DNA from: Streptomyces sp. JH14
GTDB lineage: Bacteria; Actinomycetota; Actinomycetes; Streptomycetales; Streptomycetaceae
Length of the DNA stretch: 64,000 bases
Direction: 5' to 3'
Assembly (NCBI RefSeq): GCF_029428675.1
Contig: NZ_JAJNEL010000001.1
Location: 496,001-560,000 of the forward strand
Part shown: piece by piece, positions 8,259 through 16,764 of the stretch
Layout of the letters: the number at the start of each line of letters is the position of its first letter
Numbering within the stretch: the first letter of the stretch is position 1
The notes under the pieces: generated by a model
Databases searched by the model: none
What the model saw: only the letters and a program-made list of their open reading frames with translations
What the model was told of the DNA's origin: nothing
Position numbers and translations under genes: made by a program

Positions 8259-8546
8259 TGACGTGGCCTCCTTCGCTCTCGCCGATGCTCGGGTGAGCAC
8301 CCTGCATAAATCGAGATATTTTTTATCCAGAATCTGGTCAGCAACAGTTGATGTCGTGCGGGACCTGGTTCGGTCGCGCCCGCGCGCTCTGCGCACATAC
8401 GACGCCACGGCAGGAACGTGCGCTTCCGCCTCCCCCGAACGTCGGCGAGGCCTGCTCGGCCGGCGCCTTCCGCCAGGCCGCCTCGGCCCGCCCCATGGCG
8501 CCGATCACCGCGCACGGGCGCCGGAAGCCGCCCATCCGGCATCTGC

Positions 8547-8669
8547 TCACCGATCGCGCCGTAGATCCGGTACTCGGCGTGGCGAATCGCGGGTGGCGAT
8601 CCCGGCGTCCGCGGGCGAGAGGGCTGCCCGTCGGGTGCGGAGAAAGTCTCCGAGTTCGGCGTTTCGCAT
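8547..8669 (-). pseudogene. Truncated helix-turn-helix regulator (MmyB/XRE type), N-terminal stub
   Basis: Forty codons beginning MRNAELGDFLRTRRAALSPA and ending RRVPDLRRDR then stop. This is the LGxFLRxRRxxLxPxDxG...RRVPGLRRxE opening of Streptomyces XRE/MmyB-type regulators. The DNA-binding helices and the ligand domain are missing. An operator-like palindrome lies just upstream. Confidence 0.6.
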
Positions 8670-8678
8670 TTTACTCAC

Positions 8679-8700
8679 ATTAGGAGCATATGCTCTTAAT
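8679..8700. promoter_or_regulatory. Operator-like 22-bp palindrome, copy 2
   Basis: ATTAGGAGCATATGCTCTTAAT has one mismatched pair; its centre GAGCATATGCTC is a perfect 12-bp dyad. It shares half-sites TTAGGAG and CTCYTAA with 2817-2836. It lies 10 bases upstream of the truncated regulator start at 8669. Confidence 0.6.
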
Positions 8701-8850
8701 GGAATGACGGCAAGGCACCACAGGCCGGAACTCGACCCCGAGCCCGACAAGGACGAATACGTGTGGCCGCCCGGAGGGCGGGGCGCTTCTCCAGTCGGTG
8801 CAATTCCGGCTGATCGGCGGGTGCCGACCGAAGGTCGACGAGCGCCGTTG

Positions 8851-8881
8851 CCGTGGTCATCCCCTGTCGGGATGACCACGG
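8851..8881 (-). terminator. Hairpin terminator downstream of the mhpDFE operon
   Basis: CCGTGGTCATCCC (8851-8863) and GGGATGACCACGG (8869-8881) pair perfectly over 13 bp with a 5-base loop. It lies about 110 bases past the stop of the aldolase gene. No T-tract, as is common in Streptomyces. Confidence 0.7.
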
Positions 8882-8990
8882 CGGCTGGAGCGCCACTGCG
8901 GAGCGCAGAAGCCGGCCGTGGGTCCCTCGGGCTGCCATCTCGACATCCTTGCGACGGAGTCGATCGTGAACCGACCGGCCGTCGCAGACC

Positions 8991-10001
8991 TCAGCGGCCG
9001 GCCGCCAGGCCGAGGGCGATGTCGACGATCATGTCCTCCTGGCCGCCGACCAGTCGCCGCCGGCCGCATTCCATCAGGATGTCGCGCACGTCGACTTCGT
9101 ACCGCTGCGCGGCGGTCTCCGCGTGCCGCAGGAAGCTGGAATAGACACCCGCGTAGCCCAGCGTGAGGGTCTCGCGGTCGACCCGGACCGGGCGGTCCTG
9201 CAGGGGGCGGACGATGTCGTCGGCGGCGTCCTGCAGTTTGAACAGGTCGCAGTTGTGCTTGAAGCCCGACAGGTTCGCGACGGCGACGAAGGCCTCGATG
9301 GGGCAGTTGCCCGCGCCCGCTCCGTGTCCGGCGAGCGAGGCGTCTACACGGTAGACGCCGTTCTCGACCGCGACCACCGAGTTGGCGACGGAGAGCGAGA
9401 GGTTCTCGTGGGCGTGGATGCCGATCTCGGTTGCCGGGTCGAGGCTGTCGCGGTATGCGCGCACCCGGGCGGCAACATCGTCCATCGTCAGCCGGCCGCC
9501 GGAGTCGGTGACGTAGACGCACTGGGCGCCATAGGACTCCATCAACTTGGCCTGCTTCGCGAGCTGTTCGGGCTCGGCCATGTGGGAGAGCATCAGGAAG
9601 CCGGAGACGTCCATGCCCAGCTCGCGGGCGGCGGCGATGTGTTGCGCGGAGATGTCGGCCTCGGTGCAGTGGGTGGCCACCCGCACTGAGCGAACGCCGA
9701 GGTCGTAGGCGTGCTTCAGCTCGTGGATGGTACCCACACCCGGCAGTAGCAGAGTGGTGAGGCGGGCGTTCTTCAGGACCGAGGCGGCGGCCTCGATCCA
9801 CTCCCAGTCGGTGTTCGAGCCCGGGCCGTAGTTGAGCGAGCCGCCGGCGAGGCCGTCACCGTGCGCGACCTCGATCGCGTCGACGCCGGCCTCCTCCAGG
9901 GCCACGACGATGCGCTTGACGTCCTCGGGCGTGATGCGGTGCCGGACGGCGTGCATTCCGTCGCGGAGGGTGACGTCCTGTACAAAGATCGGGGTGCTCA
10001 C
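8991..10001 (-). CDS. mhpE: 4-hydroxy-2-oxovalerate aldolase
   Basis: A 336-aa protein that cleaves 4-hydroxy-2-oxovalerate to pyruvate and acetaldehyde, the last step of meta-cleavage pathways. The N-terminus [17 protein letters not shown] carries the DRE-TIM catalytic Arg-Asp. ATHCTEAD and the metal-binding [12 protein letters not shown] and [13 protein letters not shown] follow in order. Length is normal for DmpG/MhpE. The start overlaps the stop of the acetaldehyde dehydrogenase gene by 4 bases. The two proteins are known to form a complex that channels acetaldehyde. Confidence 0.95.
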   Translation of the reverse strand: MSTPIFVQDVTLRDGMHAVRHRITPEDVKRIVVALEEAGVDAIEVAHGDGLAGGSLNYGPGSNTDWEWIEAAASVLKNARLTTLLLPGVGTIHELKHAYDLGVRSVRVATHCTEADISAQHIAAARELGMDVSGFLMLSHMAEPEQLAKQAKLMESYGAQCVYVTDSGGRLTMDDVAARVRAYRDSLDPATEIGIHAHENLSLSVANSVVAVENGVYRVDASLAGHGAGAGNCPIEAFVAVANLSGFKHNCDLFKLQDAADDIVRPLQDRPVRVDRETLTLGYAGVYSSFLRHAETAAQRYEVDVRDILMECGRRRLVGGQEDMIVDIALGLAAGR

Positions 10002-10960
10002 TTCGTGGCCTCCTTCGCGGCGGCTATCTTCTCGGCCATCTGCACCGCGGCCGAGGTCATGATGTCGAGGTTTCCGGCATATGCCGGGAGGTACATGCCC
10101 GCGCCCTCGACCCTGAGGAAGACCGACACCTGGTGGGTCGGCCGTGCGGTCGCGCCCTCGGCCAGCAGCGTCTCGACCGGCTGGTCGGCCGGGATCTCGG
10201 TGATCTGGACGTCCTGGACCATCCGGTAGCCCGGCACGTACGCCGAGACCTCGGCGACCATCTTGCGAACCGACACGGCGATCTGCGCCTTCGCGGTCTC
10301 GCCGTCCTCGCCCTCGGGCAGGGTGACGAGCGCGAAGACCGTGTCACGCATCATCAGCGGCGGCTCGGCCGGGTTGAGGATGATGATCGCCTTGCCCTGC
10401 TGGGCGCCCCCGACCTGCACGATCGCCGCGGAGGTCGTCTCGGTGAACTCGTCGATGTTGGCCCGGGTGCCGGGGCCGGCCGACTTGGAGGCGATCGAGG
10501 CAATGATCTCCGCGTACGCCACCGGGACGACCCGGCTGATCGAGGCCACGACCGGGATCGTCGCCTGGCCACCGCAGGTGACCATGTTGACGTTCGGCGC
10601 ATCGAGGTGCTCCTCGAGGTTGACCGCCGGGACGACGTACGGACCGATCGCGGCCGGCGTCAAGTCGATCATGCGGATGCCGAGCGGGCGCAGCTTCTCG
10701 TCGTTGTACGTGTGCGCACCGGCCGAGGTGGCGTCGAAGACGATGCCGATCTCGTCGATCTGCGGCGACTTCAGCAGCCCCTCCACGCCCTCGGGGGTGG
10801 TCTCGAACCCGAGGCGCGCGGCGCGGGCCAGACCGTCGGAGGCCGGGTCGATACCGACCATGACCCCCATCTCGAGGTGCTGCGCATTGCGCATGATCTT
10901 GATCATCAGGTCGGTTCCGATATTGCCCGACCCGATGATGGCGACCTTGGTCTTGCTCAT
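9998..10960 (-). CDS. mhpF: Acetaldehyde dehydrogenase (acylating)
   Basis: A 320-aa enzyme that converts acetaldehyde, NAD+ and CoA to acetyl-CoA. The Rossmann motif [10 protein letters not shown] is at residues 9-18, the catalytic Cys in [12 protein letters not shown] near 133, and the conserved [15 protein letters not shown] near 185. Its length matches DmpF/MhpF. It lies between the hydratase and aldolase genes in the order D-F-E and overlaps the aldolase start, so the three are one operon that converts 2-hydroxypentadienoate to central metabolites. Confidence 0.95.
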   Translation of the reverse strand: MSKTKVAIIGSGNIGTDLMIKIMRNAQHLEMGVMVGIDPASDGLARAARLGFETTPEGVEGLLKSPQIDEIGIVFDATSAGAHTYNDEKLRPLGIRMIDLTPAAIGPYVVPAVNLEEHLDAPNVNMVTCGGQATIPVVASISRVVPVAYAEIIASIASKSAGPGTRANIDEFTETTSAAIVQVGGAQQGKAIIILNPAEPPLMMRDTVFALVTLPEGEDGETAKAQIAVSVRKMVAEVSAYVPGYRMVQDVQITEIPADQPVETLLAEGATARPTHQVSVFLRVEGAGMYLPAYAGNLDIMTSAAVQMAEKIAAAKEATK

Positions 10961-10969
10961 CGTCGTTCC

Positions 10970-11776
10970 TTACGCGGAGAAGGTGACCGACACCGTGCCG
11001 AGGCCGGTGACAGTGGCATGAACGGCAGCGCCCGGCGTCACGGGACGCATCGGGCCGAGGGCACCGGAGAGGATGACCTGGCCCGCGCGGAGCGGCTCGC
11101 CCAGTTCGCGGGCCTGGCGGGCGAGCCAGACGACGGCGTTGACCGGGTCGCCGAGGCAGGCGGCGCCGCTGCCGGTGGAGACGGTCTCGCCGTCGACGGT
11201 CATGGCCATCTCGGCCGCGACGGGGTCGAAACCGGTGAGCGGGACGCGCTGCGCGCCGAGGACGTAGCCGCCGGCCGAGGCGTTGTCGGCGACCGTGTCA
11301 CCGAAGCTGATGTCCCAGTCGGCCACCCGGCTGCCGCAGATCTCGATCGCGGCGACGGCATGGTCGATGGCTTCGCGCACCTGGGCATGGTCGAGCGGTC
11401 CGTCTGCGAGGTCGGCCCCCAGCACGAAGGCGATCTCGGCCTCGACCCGCGGCTGGAGGATCGCGTCGGCCGGCACGACCGAGCCGTGGGCGTACTCCAT
11501 GTCGTCGAAGAGGAAGCCGAAGTCGGGCTGGTCGACGCCGAGCTGCTGCTGCACGGCCGTGGAGGTGAGGCCGATCTTCCGGCCGACGACCGTGGCACCG
11601 GCCTCGATCCGCTCGGCGGCGAGCCGCTCCTGCACGGCGTACGCGGCCTCGACGTCGTCGCGGCCGATCAGGTCGCGCACGGGGGCGGCGGGGGTGCCGG
11701 TGGCAGCGGCCTCACGGAGCCGGGCCGCGGCGGCGGCGATGCGGTCGGTGTCGGCAGTGGGGTGGTTCTGGGGCAT
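10970..11776 (-). CDS. mhpD: 2-keto-4-pentenoate hydratase
   Basis: A 268-aa member of the fumarylacetoacetate-hydrolase fold that hydrates 2-hydroxypenta-2,4-dienoate. Conserved stretches are VGRKIGLTS near 90, QPDFGFLFDDM, the metal-binding PRVEAEIAFVLG near 135 (two Glu), and VSTGSGAACLGDPVNAV near 220. The ATG at 11776 is preferred: it begins MPQNHPTAD, and the in-frame extension upstream is Arg-rich and unlike the family. It is first in the mhpDFE operon and divergent from the IclR gene at 11848. Confidence 0.92.
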   Translation of the reverse strand: MPQNHPTADTDRIAAAAARLREAAATGTPAAPVRDLIGRDDVEAAYAVQERLAAERIEAGATVVGRKIGLTSTAVQQQLGVDQPDFGFLFDDMEYAHGSVVPADAILQPRVEAEIAFVLGADLADGPLDHAQVREAIDHAVAAIEICGSRVADWDISFGDTVADNASAGGYVLGAQRVPLTGFDPVAAEMAMTVDGETVSTGSGAACLGDPVNAVVWLARQARELGEPLRAGQVILSGALGPMRPVTPGAAVHATVTGLGTVSVTFSA

Positions 11777-11820
11777 GTCGTCCAATCTGCGGCATGGGGC
11801 GCGGGGAACTCCACGTCGGC

Positions 11821-11837
11821 GTTCCACTCAGCGGTAC
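11821..11837. promoter_or_regulatory. IclR-type operator between mhpD and its regulator
   Basis: GTTCCACTCAGCGGTAC is a 17-base dyad of the form GTnCCnCTnAGnGGnAC, close to the pseudopalindromes bound by IclR-family proteins. It lies 10 bases upstream of the IclR start and 44 upstream of mhpD. Confidence 0.5.
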
Positions 11838-11847
11838 GCTCTTTTCC

Positions 11848-12597
11848 ATGGAGGACAGCGACACCGTCCTGGGCAAGGCACTGGCGATCCTGCGCGCGTT
11901 CGGCCCGGCCGACTCCGTGCTGCCGCTCGCCGAGTTGGTGCGGCGTACCGGTCTGGCGAAGGGCACCGTCCACCGCGTCGCGGGGGACCTGGTCCATCAC
12001 CGGCTGCTCGACAAGACCGACCACGGCTACCGGCTCTCCGGGGGCCTCTTCGAGCTCGGTCTGCGCGCCGCCACCGAACGCACCCTGCTGGAGCTGGCGA
12101 TGCCGTTTCTGCAGGATCTGTACGAACGCACCCACGAGACGGTGCACCTCGGCGTGCGCGAGGGGCATGAGGTCGTCTACGTCGCCAAGATCGGCGGACA
12201 CCGCCAGGCCAAGGCGCCCTCCCGCACCGGTGGGCGGATGCCGGTGCACTGCACGGCGATCGGCAAGGTGCTGCTGGCCTACGCCGGGGAGGACGAGCAG
12301 GCCGCCGTGCTGAGAGCCCCGCTCGAACGCCGCACGCCGCACACCGTGATCGCCCCGGGCCTGCTGCGCCGACAGCTCGTGAAGGCGGTCGAGACAGGTG
12401 TCGCCTACGAACGCGAGGAGTCGACGCCGGGCCTGCTCTGCGTCGCCGCGCCGGTCCTCCCGCCCGACGGCCGGACAGCGGTCGCCGCCATCAGCGTGAC
12501 CGGCCCGGTCGGCCGCTTCCGCCCCGAGTCCCACGCGAACGCCGTACGCGCCGCGGCCACGGCCCTGGGCTCCACCCTCGCCCGCCGGCGCCCCTGA
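11848..12597 (+). CDS. IclR-family regulator of the mhpDFE operon
   Basis: A 249-aa protein. Residues about 5-60 are a winged helix-turn-helix (DTVLGKALAILRAF, LAELVRRTGLAKGTVHR), and residues 75-245 the IclR effector domain with RMPVHCTAIGKVLLAY and TPGLLCVAAPV. In this class the effector is usually an aromatic acid or pathway intermediate. The start MEDSDTVLGK matches the usual family N-terminus. Divergent from mhpD with a dyad between them, so local control is likely. It converges on the 3-hydroxybenzoate hydroxylase gene across a strong terminator. Confidence 0.9.
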   Translation: MEDSDTVLGKALAILRAFGPADSVLPLAELVRRTGLAKGTVHRVAGDLVHHRLLDKTDHGYRLSGGLFELGLRAATERTLLELAMPFLQDLYERTHETVHLGVREGHEVVYVAKIGGHRQAKAPSRTGGRMPVHCTAIGKVLLAYAGEDEQAAVLRAPLERRTPHTVIAPGLLRRQLVKAVETGVAYEREESTPGLLCVAAPVLPPDGRTAVAAISVTGPVGRFRPESHANAVRAAATALGSTLARRRP

Positions 12598-12603
12598 AAC
12601 CGG

Positions 12604-12646
12604 CCGTGGCCGGGTGCGACGCACTTCGCGTCACACCCGGCCACGG
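12604..12646. terminator. Bidirectional hairpin terminator
   Basis: CCGTGGCCGGGTG (12604-12616) pairs perfectly with CACCCGGCCACGG (12634-12646), and an inner GACGC/GCGTC extends the stem. It sits between the convergent IclR and monooxygenase genes and can stop both. Confidence 0.82.
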
Positions 12647-12664
12647 TCCGGGGCGTGTGGGTGG

Positions 12665-13948
12665 TCAGGCCGCCCGGTCCTCGACGGCCGCCGAGGAGAG
12701 CGGGATCGGCGTGAACATCTCGGGTTCCTCGTCCGGGGTCAGCGCGGTCGGACCGTACACCCAGTCGGTGAAGGCGTAGTCGTCGGCGTCCCGCGCCCGC
12801 ATGATCGCGTTTCGCTGGAGCCGGGACTCCCCGTCGAGGTGCCACAGCTCGCCCCAGGCGCGGGCCGTCGTCTGCACCCGGCGGCAGTGCTCCACCCGGA
12901 CCGCCTCGTACGCGGCCAGCGCACCGTCCCAGTCCGGCTCGGTGCCCGCCGGGGCGGCCTCGGCCAGCCGGGCGTAGTGCTGGGCGAGCACCCAGCCGTC
13001 CTCGATCGCCATGATCGCGCCCTGCGCCATGTACTGGAGCGGCGGGTGCGCGGCGTCGCCGAGCAGGGCGATCCGGCCGTGCACCCAGGTCTCGATCGGG
13101 TCGCGGTCGAACATCCGCCACCAGCGGTCCCGCCACATCAGCGGAATGCCCTTGACGACGGTGTCGCAACTGCCCACGAAGGCCGCGTCCAGCTCGTCTG
13201 GGGTGCCCCAGTCCTCCTCGCCGGCCAGGGCCTTGGGCGACTCGAACACGGCGACCTGGTTGAACATGTCGCCGCCGCGCAGGGCGTACTGGACGAAGTG
13301 GCGGTGCGGGCCGACGTAGACGGTGACGTCGTTCTCCGCGATGCCGTTGTCCTTGACCTGCTCGATGGGGACAGCCGCACGGTAGGCGACGTAGGAGGAG
13401 CTGACCACGTCGTCACCGATCAACTGGCGGCGGGCCACGGAGCGCAGTCCGTCGGCCGCGATGACCAGCTGGGCGGACTCGACCCGTCCGTCCTTCAGGA
13501 GGACCCGGGCGCCGCCCTGAGTGTTCTCGTAGCCGACGACGACCTGGTCGTTCAGCAGCTCGACACCGGCGCGCCGGCAGGCGCGCAGGAAGATGCCGTG
13601 CAGGTCGCTGCGGTGGATGACCATGTAGGGAAAGCCGTAGCGGCGTTCGAGGTCGCGCAGGTCGAGCCGGGTCAGCACCTGGGAGTCGAGCGCGTCCCGC
13701 ATCACCATGTTCTCCGGGACGACGCCCAGCGACTTCGCCTCGTCCAACAGGCCGTACTCGGCGAGGATGCGGGTGCAGTTGGGGGCGATCTGCAGGCCGG
13801 CGCCGACCTCGCCGTACTCCGGGGCCTGTTCGAGAACGCGTACCCGTAGTCCCTGGCGTGACAGGGCGTAGGCGGTGCTGAGGCCGCCGATGCCACCGCC
13901 GACCACCAGGACGTCAGGCTGTCCGGCAGGCGTGGGTTCAGGGTTCAT
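12665..13948 (-). CDS. FAD-dependent aromatic monooxygenase, probable 3-hydroxybenzoate 6-hydroxylase
   Basis: A 427-aa class A flavin hydroxylase. FAD-binding VVGGGIGGLSTAYALSR is near residue 17, the second nucleotide motif VIAADGLRSVARR near 160, and the flavin ribityl motif LLGDAAHPPLQYMAQGA near 295. Of the family members, 3-hydroxybenzoate 6-hydroxylase fits because the next three genes complete gentisate degradation; salicylate hydroxylase is the alternative. The ATG at 13948 follows AAGGA with 8-base spacing. It is the last gene of the leftward gentisate operon. Confidence 0.88.
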   Translation of the reverse strand: MNPEPTPAGQPDVLVVGGGIGGLSTAYALSRQGLRVRVLEQAPEYGEVGAGLQIAPNCTRILAEYGLLDEAKSLGVVPENMVMRDALDSQVLTRLDLRDLERRYGFPYMVIHRSDLHGIFLRACRRAGVELLNDQVVVGYENTQGGARVLLKDGRVESAQLVIAADGLRSVARRQLIGDDVVSSSYVAYRAAVPIEQVKDNGIAENDVTVYVGPHRHFVQYALRGGDMFNQVAVFESPKALAGEEDWGTPDELDAAFVGSCDTVVKGIPLMWRDRWWRMFDRDPIETWVHGRIALLGDAAHPPLQYMAQGAIMAIEDGWVLAQHYARLAEAAPAGTEPDWDGALAAYEAVRVEHCRRVQTTARAWGELWHLDGESRLQRNAIMRARDADDYAFTDWVYGPTALTPDEEPEMFTPIPLSSAAVEDRAA

Positions 13949-13983
13949 GTGCTGTCCTTGCATGTGCGGGGCGGGCCCCGGGT

Positions 13984-14703
13984 TCAGAGCCAGGCGCCCA
14001 GCGCGGGGGCGGGGGTGCCGTCCGCGGCGCGCAGGTCGGCGCGACGTCCGGTGAGGTAGGCCGCAATGTCGTGCAGTTCGCCGGTGACCGGGACGGGCTC
14101 GCCGTCGCCCGGCAGCTCCCAGCCGGCGCCGGTGGCCGGGGCCCGCAGGGCCACGGCTGGGCCGGGGGCCGCGGCGCGCTTGGCGGCGACGTCGTCGCAC
14201 AGGGCGGCGAGGAAGTCGGCCGGCAGGTCGGCGAAGGAGACGCCGGTCGCCAGGTCGACGGCGTGGACGCACACTTCGCGGGAACGCATCCAGGGCAGTT
14301 CGGTGGCGGGGACGGTACGGCCCTGGGCAGTGACGACCTCGTGCCGCCACTGCTCGTCGGTGAGCTGGTCCATCCGCGCCTCGAGCGCGTCCGCCGAGCG
14401 GCGCAGCCAGGCGGTCAGCCGGTCGGCCGGCAGGGCGCGGCCGCGTTCGATGCCGGCGGCGCGTTCCTCGGGCGAGGCGTACATCGCGGTGGGTTCGCCG
14501 GTGGCGGCCCAGTGGACCAGGTTGGACAGGGCCTCGGCGTTGGCGGCGACGTGCGCGGCGATGTGGGCACGGCTCCAGCCGGGCAGGGTGCTGGGCGCGG
14601 CGTACCCGGCGTCGTCGAGTCCGGCGACGGCGTCGAAGGTCAGCTCGGCGCCGATCAGGGCCCAGCGGCGGGCGTCGGCGAAGGTACGGGTGCCGTTCGT
14701 CAC
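13984..14703 (-). CDS. Mycothiol-dependent maleylpyruvate isomerase
   Basis: A 239-aa DinB-like metalloenzyme that isomerises maleylpyruvate to fumarylpyruvate with mycothiol as cofactor. GWSRAHIAAHVAANA near residue 45 supplies the first metal His, and SREVCVHAVDLATG near 150 supplies Glu and His. The GTG start at 14703 overlaps the stop of the hydrolase gene in a GTGA arrangement, indicating translational coupling. Mycothiol use itself marks an actinobacterium. Confidence 0.9.
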   Translation of the reverse strand: MTNGTRTFADARRWALIGAELTFDAVAGLDDAGYAAPSTLPGWSRAHIAAHVAANAEALSNLVHWAATGEPTAMYASPEERAAGIERGRALPADRLTAWLRRSADALEARMDQLTDEQWRHEVVTAQGRTVPATELPWMRSREVCVHAVDLATGVSFADLPADFLAALCDDVAAKRAAAPGPAVALRAPATGAGWELPGDGEPVPVTGELHDIAAYLTGRRADLRAADGTPAPALGAWL

Positions 14704-15527
14704 GCTGCGACGACCTTGTTGGTGCAGGCGCCGAGGCCGGTGATCTCGGTGACCACGTTCTGGCCGGGGAGCAGGAAGACCTTGGGGTCGCGGGCGTTGC
14801 CGACGCCGGCCGGGGTGCCGGTGGCGATGATGTCGCCCGGACGCAGGGTGATGACGGTGGAGATGTACTGCACCAGGAAGACCGGGTCGAACAGCAGCGT
14901 GCCGGTGTCGTCCTGCTGCATGACCTGGCCGTCGACGACCGTCCTGACCTTCAGGGCGGGGCGGACGCCGCCGACCTCGTCGGGGGTGACGACGTACGGG
15001 CCGACCGGGGTGGTCGCCTCCCAGATCTTGCCCTGGGTCCACTCGATGGTGCGGAACTGCCAGTCGCGCACCGAGATGTCGTTCATGACGGTGAAGCCGG
15101 CGATGGCGTCGGCGGCCTGCTGCTCGTCGGCGCGGCGGACCTGCTTGCCGATCACGACGGCCAGCTCGACCTCCCAGTCGAACGCGTCGGTCTCGGCCGG
15201 CTTGACGATGTCGTCGTTCGCGCCGATGAGGGTGTCGGCGAACTTCGGGAAGAGGGTCGGGTAGTTGGGGAGGTCCCGCCCCATCTCCTTGATGTGGTTG
15301 ATGTAGTTGTGGCCGACGCAGACGACCTTGGACGGGTTCGGGACGACCGGCGCGAAGTCCGCGCCCTCGACCGGGTAGGTGGTGCCGGAGGCGGCCGCGG
15401 CCTTGGCCTGCCAGTCGGCCTCGGCGAACAGCTCGCCCAGGTCGGTGCAACCGAGGTCGACGTGGACGTCGCCGTCGAGGCGGACCGCCCGGGTGCCGTC
15501 GGTGGTGCGGATGGTGGCGAGCTTCAT
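14700..15527 (-). CDS. Fumarylpyruvate hydrolase (FAH family)
   Basis: A 275-aa protein of the fumarylacetoacetate-hydrolase family. CVGHNYINHIKEM near 70, the metal ligands in DWEVELAVVIGK near 120 (Glu-x-Glu) and IMNDISVRDWQ-like TVMNDISVRDWQ near 150, then GDIIATGTPAGVG near 245. In gentisate operons this enzyme splits fumarylpyruvate to fumarate and pyruvate. It lies between gentisate dioxygenase and the isomerase with almost no spacing, which supports that assignment over fumarylacetoacetase. Confidence 0.9.
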   Translation of the reverse strand: MKLATIRTTDGTRAVRLDGDVHVDLGCTDLGELFAEADWQAKAAAASGTTYPVEGADFAPVVPNPSKVVCVGHNYINHIKEMGRDLPNYPTLFPKFADTLIGANDDIVKPAETDAFDWEVELAVVIGKQVRRADEQQAADAIAGFTVMNDISVRDWQFRTIEWTQGKIWEATTPVGPYVVTPDEVGGVRPALKVRTVVDGQVMQQDDTGTLLFDPVFLVQYISTVITLRPGDIIATGTPAGVGNARDPKVFLLPGQNVVTEITGLGACTNKVVAA

Positions 15528-15529
15528 GG

Positions 15530-16690
15530 TCAGACGTCCTTCTGGGTGCGGTGGAGCTGAAGCGCCTCGAAGACGGGCGCGTCGGAGAAGCGGAAGAGGT
15601 CGAGGGCGCCGGAGTCCGAGTCGGTCCCGCCGGCCTCGGACCTGGCGGAGAACGGTTCCCAGGACGGGACGACGAACAGGTCGCCGCGGCTGACCGTCCA
15701 GGACTTCTCTCCGACGGTCACGACACCGGAGCCGTCGAATACCTGGTAGACGGAGGAGCCGGTCTCGCGCACGGGCGCGGTCTCGGCGCCGCGGGCGACA
15801 CGGTGGAACTCTGCACGGATGGTCGGCAGCACGTCGGAGCCGTCGTGCGGGTTGGCGTAGCGCACCGCGGCGTGGCCGGGCTCGACGGTGCCGCCGTAGC
15901 CCTCCCTCTCCAGCAGCAGCTGGTCGCGCAGGGCGGCGTCGGTGTACTCCCACTTGTAGGAGAGCAGCGGGCTGCCCGGGGTGGCCGGGGCGGCCGACAG
16001 CGGGCGCAGGCCCGGGTGGCCCCACAGGCGCTCGGAGCGCGACCGCTCCGGCGTGATCCGCTCGGCGTCACTGATCTCGTCGCGGCCGAACTCGAAGAAC
16101 TGCGCCTCGGTGACGTACTGGAGGGGGATGTCCAGACCGTCGATCCAGGCCATCGGATCGGCGGTGGCGTTGTGGTGGGCGTGCCAGTTCCAGCCGGCCT
16201 GCGGGAGGAAGTCGCCGCGGTTCATCGGCACCGGGTCGCCGCCGACGACCGTCCACACGCCCGAGCCCTCGACGACGAACCGGAAGGCGTGCTGGGTGTG
16301 ACGGTGCTCGGGGGCGTCCTCACCCGGCATCAGGTACTGGATGGCCGCCCACAGCGTGGGGGTGGCGAAGGGCCGGCCGCCGAGGGACGGGTTGGCCAGC
16401 GCGATGGCGCGGCGCTCGCCGCCGCGGCCGACCGGGACGATGTCGCCGGCCTGGGCGGCCAGCTCGCGCAGCCGCTGCCAGCGCCACACGTGCGGTATGG
16501 CGCGCGAGCGCGGGTGGGCCGGCATGAGGTCGCCGATCTCGGTCCACAGCGGGACGAGCAGCTCGTTCTCGAAGCCCCGGTACAGCTCTTCGAGAGCCGG
16601 GGTGACCTCGGGCTGCCCCTCCGCGGCGACGGCCTGCAGCCGCACCGGGGAGCCCGAGGCGATGTCATGGGCGAGGGAGGAGTGAGTCAC
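15530..16690 (-). CDS. Gentisate 1,2-dioxygenase
   Basis: A bicupin of about 386 aa that opens gentisate between C1 and C2 with Fe(II). The first cupin carries EHRHTQHAFRFVVEG near 130 (iron His ligands) and GDFLPQAGWNWHAHHN. A second, less conserved cupin near 300-360 has YQVFDGSGVVTVGE. The start is not certain: the GTG at 16690 (VTHSSLAHD) gives the usual N-terminus but has no clear ribosome site, while longer forms add a basic segment MFFREKRR. First gene of the gentisate operon, divergent from an IclR gene. Confidence 0.92.
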   Translation of the reverse strand: MTHSSLAHDIASGSPVRLQAVAAEGQPEVTPALEELYRGFENELLVPLWTEIGDLMPAHPRSRAIPHVWRWQRLRELAAQAGDIVPVGRGGERRAIALANPSLGGRPFATPTLWAAIQYLMPGEDAPEHRHTQHAFRFVVEGSGVWTVVGGDPVPMNRGDFLPQAGWNWHAHHNATADPMAWIDGLDIPLQYVTEAQFFEFGRDEISDAERITPERSRSERLWGHPGLRPLSAAPATPGSPLLSYKWEYTDAALRDQLLLEREGYGGTVEPGHAAVRYANPHDGSDVLPTIRAEFHRVARGAETAPVRETGSSVYQVFDGSGVVTVGEKSWTVSRGDLFVVPSWEPFSARSEAGGTDSDSGALDLFRFSDAPVFEALQLHRTQKDV

Positions 16691-16731
16691 AAGCCACAGC
16701 GTGCGCCGTTTCTCTCTGAAGAACATGTAGA

Positions 16732-16746
16732 TTCTGCAGAGCAGAA
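16732..16746. promoter_or_regulatory. Palindromic operator between the gentisate operon and its IclR gene
   Basis: TTCTGC-AGA-GCAGAA is a perfect 6-3-6 dyad in the 74-base divergent gap. Position and symmetry fit the binding site of the IclR protein encoded at 16765. Confidence 0.6.
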
Positions 16747-16764
16747 CCATTCCGGGAGTACACC

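Noticed and set aside
8259..8408. In-frame N-terminal extension of the ECF41 sigma factor
   Set aside because: The extension is Arg-rich and unlike the family. The ATG at 8258 has an excellent ribosome site and the usual N-terminus.
10133..12313. A plus-strand frame of about 726 codons across mhpF, mhpD and the IclR start
   Set aside because: Repetitive Asp/Arg/Gly/His product without motifs; it overlaps three confident genes.
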